IMG/VR virus record: IMGVR_UViG_3300006101_000074 | Span: 1 to 22,857 of that record | Length of the DNA: 22,857 nucleotides | Strand: one strand, 5' to 3' | Source of the DNA: a virus | Shown: in pieces, positions 21,131-22,857 of the stretch | How the letters are laid out: every line of letters begins with the position of its first letter | Numbering within the stretch: position 1 is the first letter of the stretch | Made by a program: the position numbers and the translations under genes | The notes under the pieces: model-generated | Database searches by the model: none | What the model saw: the letters and a program-made list of their open reading frames with translations, nothing else | What the model was told of the DNA's origin: nothing

Positions 21131-21820
21131 CTAGGACATGAACTTCTTGAACAACACGATCACTTCATCGATAGACTCGACAGTGATAGCAAACTTTTGC
21201 TTCTTGCCATCTGGGAAAGGAGCCGATCCATTCTTTTTATTATAGCCGTTTGAGCTCAGCCAGTCAAACATTTTATTTTTTATGTGTTCGAGCTTCTGGT
21301 CGTCGCCCTGATTGATCTCGAATGTGACCTTGATGCTTTCGTCCGTCGAGGACCAGTACCACATCATGTACATAGAGTTGCGAGCATTGCTGATCATGAA
21401 CGTAGAGCTAGAGCGAATTTTGATTTCCGCGATTCGATTCTTGAACGTATCATGATAATTATCAATATACCAGTCAGGGAACTTCTCGAAATTATCGAAT
21501 TGGTCTGATTGGAAGTCAGAGAACATTGAAGACAGAGAAGCCACTTTGAAACATTCCTTGTAGTGTCCCGCGACAATATTGTCCTGCGGATGACGATTGC
21601 TGATCATATAAGATTCAAGAAGCAGAGAGGGTTTGTCGATGAACTTCTCCAAATTCCTCGCCACAATATGACAGTGATCGATGACGTAGCCTTTGTCTTT
21701 CAGGTGCACCAAACAACGATCACCAACTCCTTTGCCAACATAAAGTATGAGTCCATTGTTGTCGACGTACTCATAAATGTACTGACCGAGAGTTTCGAAA
21801 AACTCCGCTGTTGGTCTCAC
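21131..21820 (-). CDS. GIY-YIG (LEM-3-like) domain nuclease-like protein, GTG start
   Basis: A 229-residue protein. The N-terminal half has a GIY-YIG core as QYIYEYVDNNGLILYVGKGVG (residues 13-33) with Arg35 and Glu69 (LLLESYMI) as likely catalytic residues; the YVGKG-x-GxR form resembles the LEM-3-type subgroup rather than classic homing enzymes. The C-terminal half (residues 90-229) is unassigned, with a beta-strand/helix mix and a Lys/Gly linker. The GTG at 21820 overlaps the DUF932 stop as GTGA, and GGAGG is four bases upstream, which decides the start. Coupling to DUF932 implies early expression. Confidence 0.78.
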   Translation of the reverse strand: MRPTAEFFETLGQYIYEYVDNNGLILYVGKGVGDRCLVHLKDKGYVIDHCHIVARNLEKFIDKPSLLLESYMISNRHPQDNIVAGHYKECFKVASLSSMFSDFQSDQFDNFEKFPDWYIDNYHDTFKNRIAEIKIRSSSTFMISNARNSMYMMWYWSSTDESIKVTFEINQGDDQKLEHIKNKMFDWLSSNGYNKKNGSAPFPDGKKQKFAITVESIDEVIVLFKKFMS

Positions 21821-22773
21821 GCTGCCTCCGCCATTTCAACCGCAGTCTCAAGAGCCTTTGTCTTGACACCCTTGTAGTAACCGTACCAAGCAGAAGTCAA
21901 GCGGCTGTCCGTGGTACGACCAATCACATGATCGGTCAGGAACGTAACAGCGTTGAATGCCTGCCACCAAGAACCAGCAGCGTACTCTGCACCAGGTTGA
22001 GTCTCGAGAATGTCCAGAGCGTACTGAGCATTCTTGGACACTTCCTTCTTCTTTTCACCCGAACCAGTGACAGGGAAGATCCGAGTGAAGTACTCAACGA
22101 TATTTTCTTCGGTGTAACGCTTGGAGCCGAGGAACTGAGCCATATCCTTGTACTTGGCAAGCTTCTCAGTAGCAATCCCAAGCATGCCCTTCACGTCATC
22201 AGGACGGAATTCCTTGCGGTGAGAGACCTTAGCCATCCGCTCGACCTTGCTGTTCAGAGACAGGGTCAGCGTGTTATTGCACACGACGCGGATAGGAGTG
22301 AAGCGGACGTCAGTCGAGAAGCCATACTTGTGGAAGTTGGAGAACAGCAGATAGGAATCAATCTTGTCACCCTTGAACAGCTCGAAGCTCTCCTTAACCT
22401 TGGCGAGACCCCAGATGATCTGACCATCACGGAGAGAGCCAGCCGTATGCATCTCCATATCACCAGCCGCAACGAACTCATTGAAGAAGTCAAAAGCCTC
22501 TGCGTTCTGGACGGGATTCCAGTCATTCGAAACAACGTCGAGGATCTGATTGTCAGAGGAACGAACAAGCGCCGACTGACCGATATTGACATTCTTGCCA
22601 CCAACCTTCGCGAAGGCAGGAATCTTCTCAACAGACCAGTCGAGACCAGCAGCTTCGAGCATCTGAGCCGGAGTCAGATCATTGGGAACCTTAGTTCCGA
22701 GACCGTGCCAAGGAAGCTCCCCAGCGTATGCCATCTGAGCCTTACCGTTAACCATTTCAATCATGTGAGCCAT
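21817..22773 (-). CDS. DUF932 phage/plasmid-like protein
   Basis: A 318-residue protein of the DUF932 type: N-terminal PWHGLGTKV and DWSVEKIPAF, then LDVVSNDWNPVQNAEAFDFF, a central FTPIRVVCNNTLTLSL element, and C-terminal NAVTFLTDHV. Such proteins are widespread in phages and plasmids; function is not established. First gene behind the promoter at 22810-22838, AGAGGA about eight bases before the ATG. Its base composition is clearly more GC-rich than the structural genes, with few AGA codons. Confidence 0.9.
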   Translation of the reverse strand: MAHMIEMVNGKAQMAYAGELPWHGLGTKVPNDLTPAQMLEAAGLDWSVEKIPAFAKVGGKNVNIGQSALVRSSDNQILDVVSNDWNPVQNAEAFDFFNEFVAAGDMEMHTAGSLRDGQIIWGLAKVKESFELFKGDKIDSYLLFSNFHKYGFSTDVRFTPIRVVCNNTLTLSLNSKVERMAKVSHRKEFRPDDVKGMLGIATEKLAKYKDMAQFLGSKRYTEENIVEYFTRIFPVTGSGEKKKEVSKNAQYALDILETQPGAEYAAGSWWQAFNAVTFLTDHVIGRTTDSRLTSAWYGYYKGVKTKALETAVEMAEAA

Positions 22774-22809
22774 TGTGTCAGTCCTCTTTGTTTCATCAGC
22801 CTATAAGAG

Positions 22810-22838
22810 ATTGTACCGCATACTTGTTTTAAAGTCAA
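22810..22838 (-). promoter_or_regulatory. Early-type sigma70 promoter for the DUF932 operon
   Basis: Minus strand: TTGACT (22838-22833), 17-base spacer, TACAAT (22815-22810), 37 bases before the DUF932 start. Identical hexamers to the promoter at 20878-20906. Confidence 0.8.
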
Positions 22839-22857
22839 ACGAATAATTTTCTCTCGT

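Noticed and set aside
21811-22806. 331-codon plus-strand open frame opposite DUF932
   Set aside because: It is the mirror of a GC-rich real gene; the minus strand has the promoter, ribosome site and recognisable family.

Overview
The window looks like part of the genome of a lytic T4-superfamily myovirus, most likely infecting an alphaproteobacterium (Rhizobiales is my best guess). The T4 assignment rests on recognisable relatives of gp5 (OB domain), gp27, gp53, gp48, gp4, a gp54/gp19-like tube protein, gp26, gp33, gp59 and gp32, and on TATAAATA late promoters in front of late genes. The host inference rests on a circularly permuted, two-piece tmRNA gene of the alphaproteobacterial kind and on an Omp25-like outer-membrane barrel.

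Layout. (1) Positions 1-5843, minus strand: a tightly overlapping baseplate operon, in transcription order gp48-like tube cap, gp53-like wedge, gp27-like hub, a small gp5-type OB protein, an Ala/Gly-rich 554-residue protein, and a spike protein with a beta-helical end that runs off the window. (2) 5854-13410, plus strand: a divergent late operon starting at a TATAAATA box: gp4 head-completion nuclease, an unassigned T4-type protein, a tube-like protein, gp26 with a probable -1 frameshift extension, two large tail proteins carrying a lysozyme and an M15 peptidase, and a holin-like membrane protein. A hairpin terminator at 13411-13437 separates this from what follows. (3) 13443-16482, minus strand: the replication/late-transcription cluster gp33, SprT-like protease, an 89-residue protein, gp59, gp32, with a zinc-finger gene inserted in opposite orientation between gp59 and gp32. 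(4) 16495-18170: an accessory and RNA island: outer-membrane protein, tRNA-Arg(TCT), a plus-strand GIY-YIG endonuclease, and the tmRNA gene. (5) 18172-22857, minus strand: two early-type operons, each driven by a TTGACT-17-TACAAT promoter: a six-gene chain of overlapping small genes including a HAD phosphatase and a Tat-signal protein, and upstream a DUF932 protein with a GIY-YIG-domain protein and a 72-residue protein.

The strongest unusual items are the phage-encoded permuted tmRNA (G3:U70 acceptor stem, 18-residue tag ORF, own promoter), a T7 slippery site that would fuse gp26 to a start-less 60-codon ORF just ahead of the big tail protein, a nearly identical 5' leader shared by the GIY-YIG gene and the zinc-finger gene, and the tail-enzyme pair that share a scaffold but carry different wall-cleaving domains.
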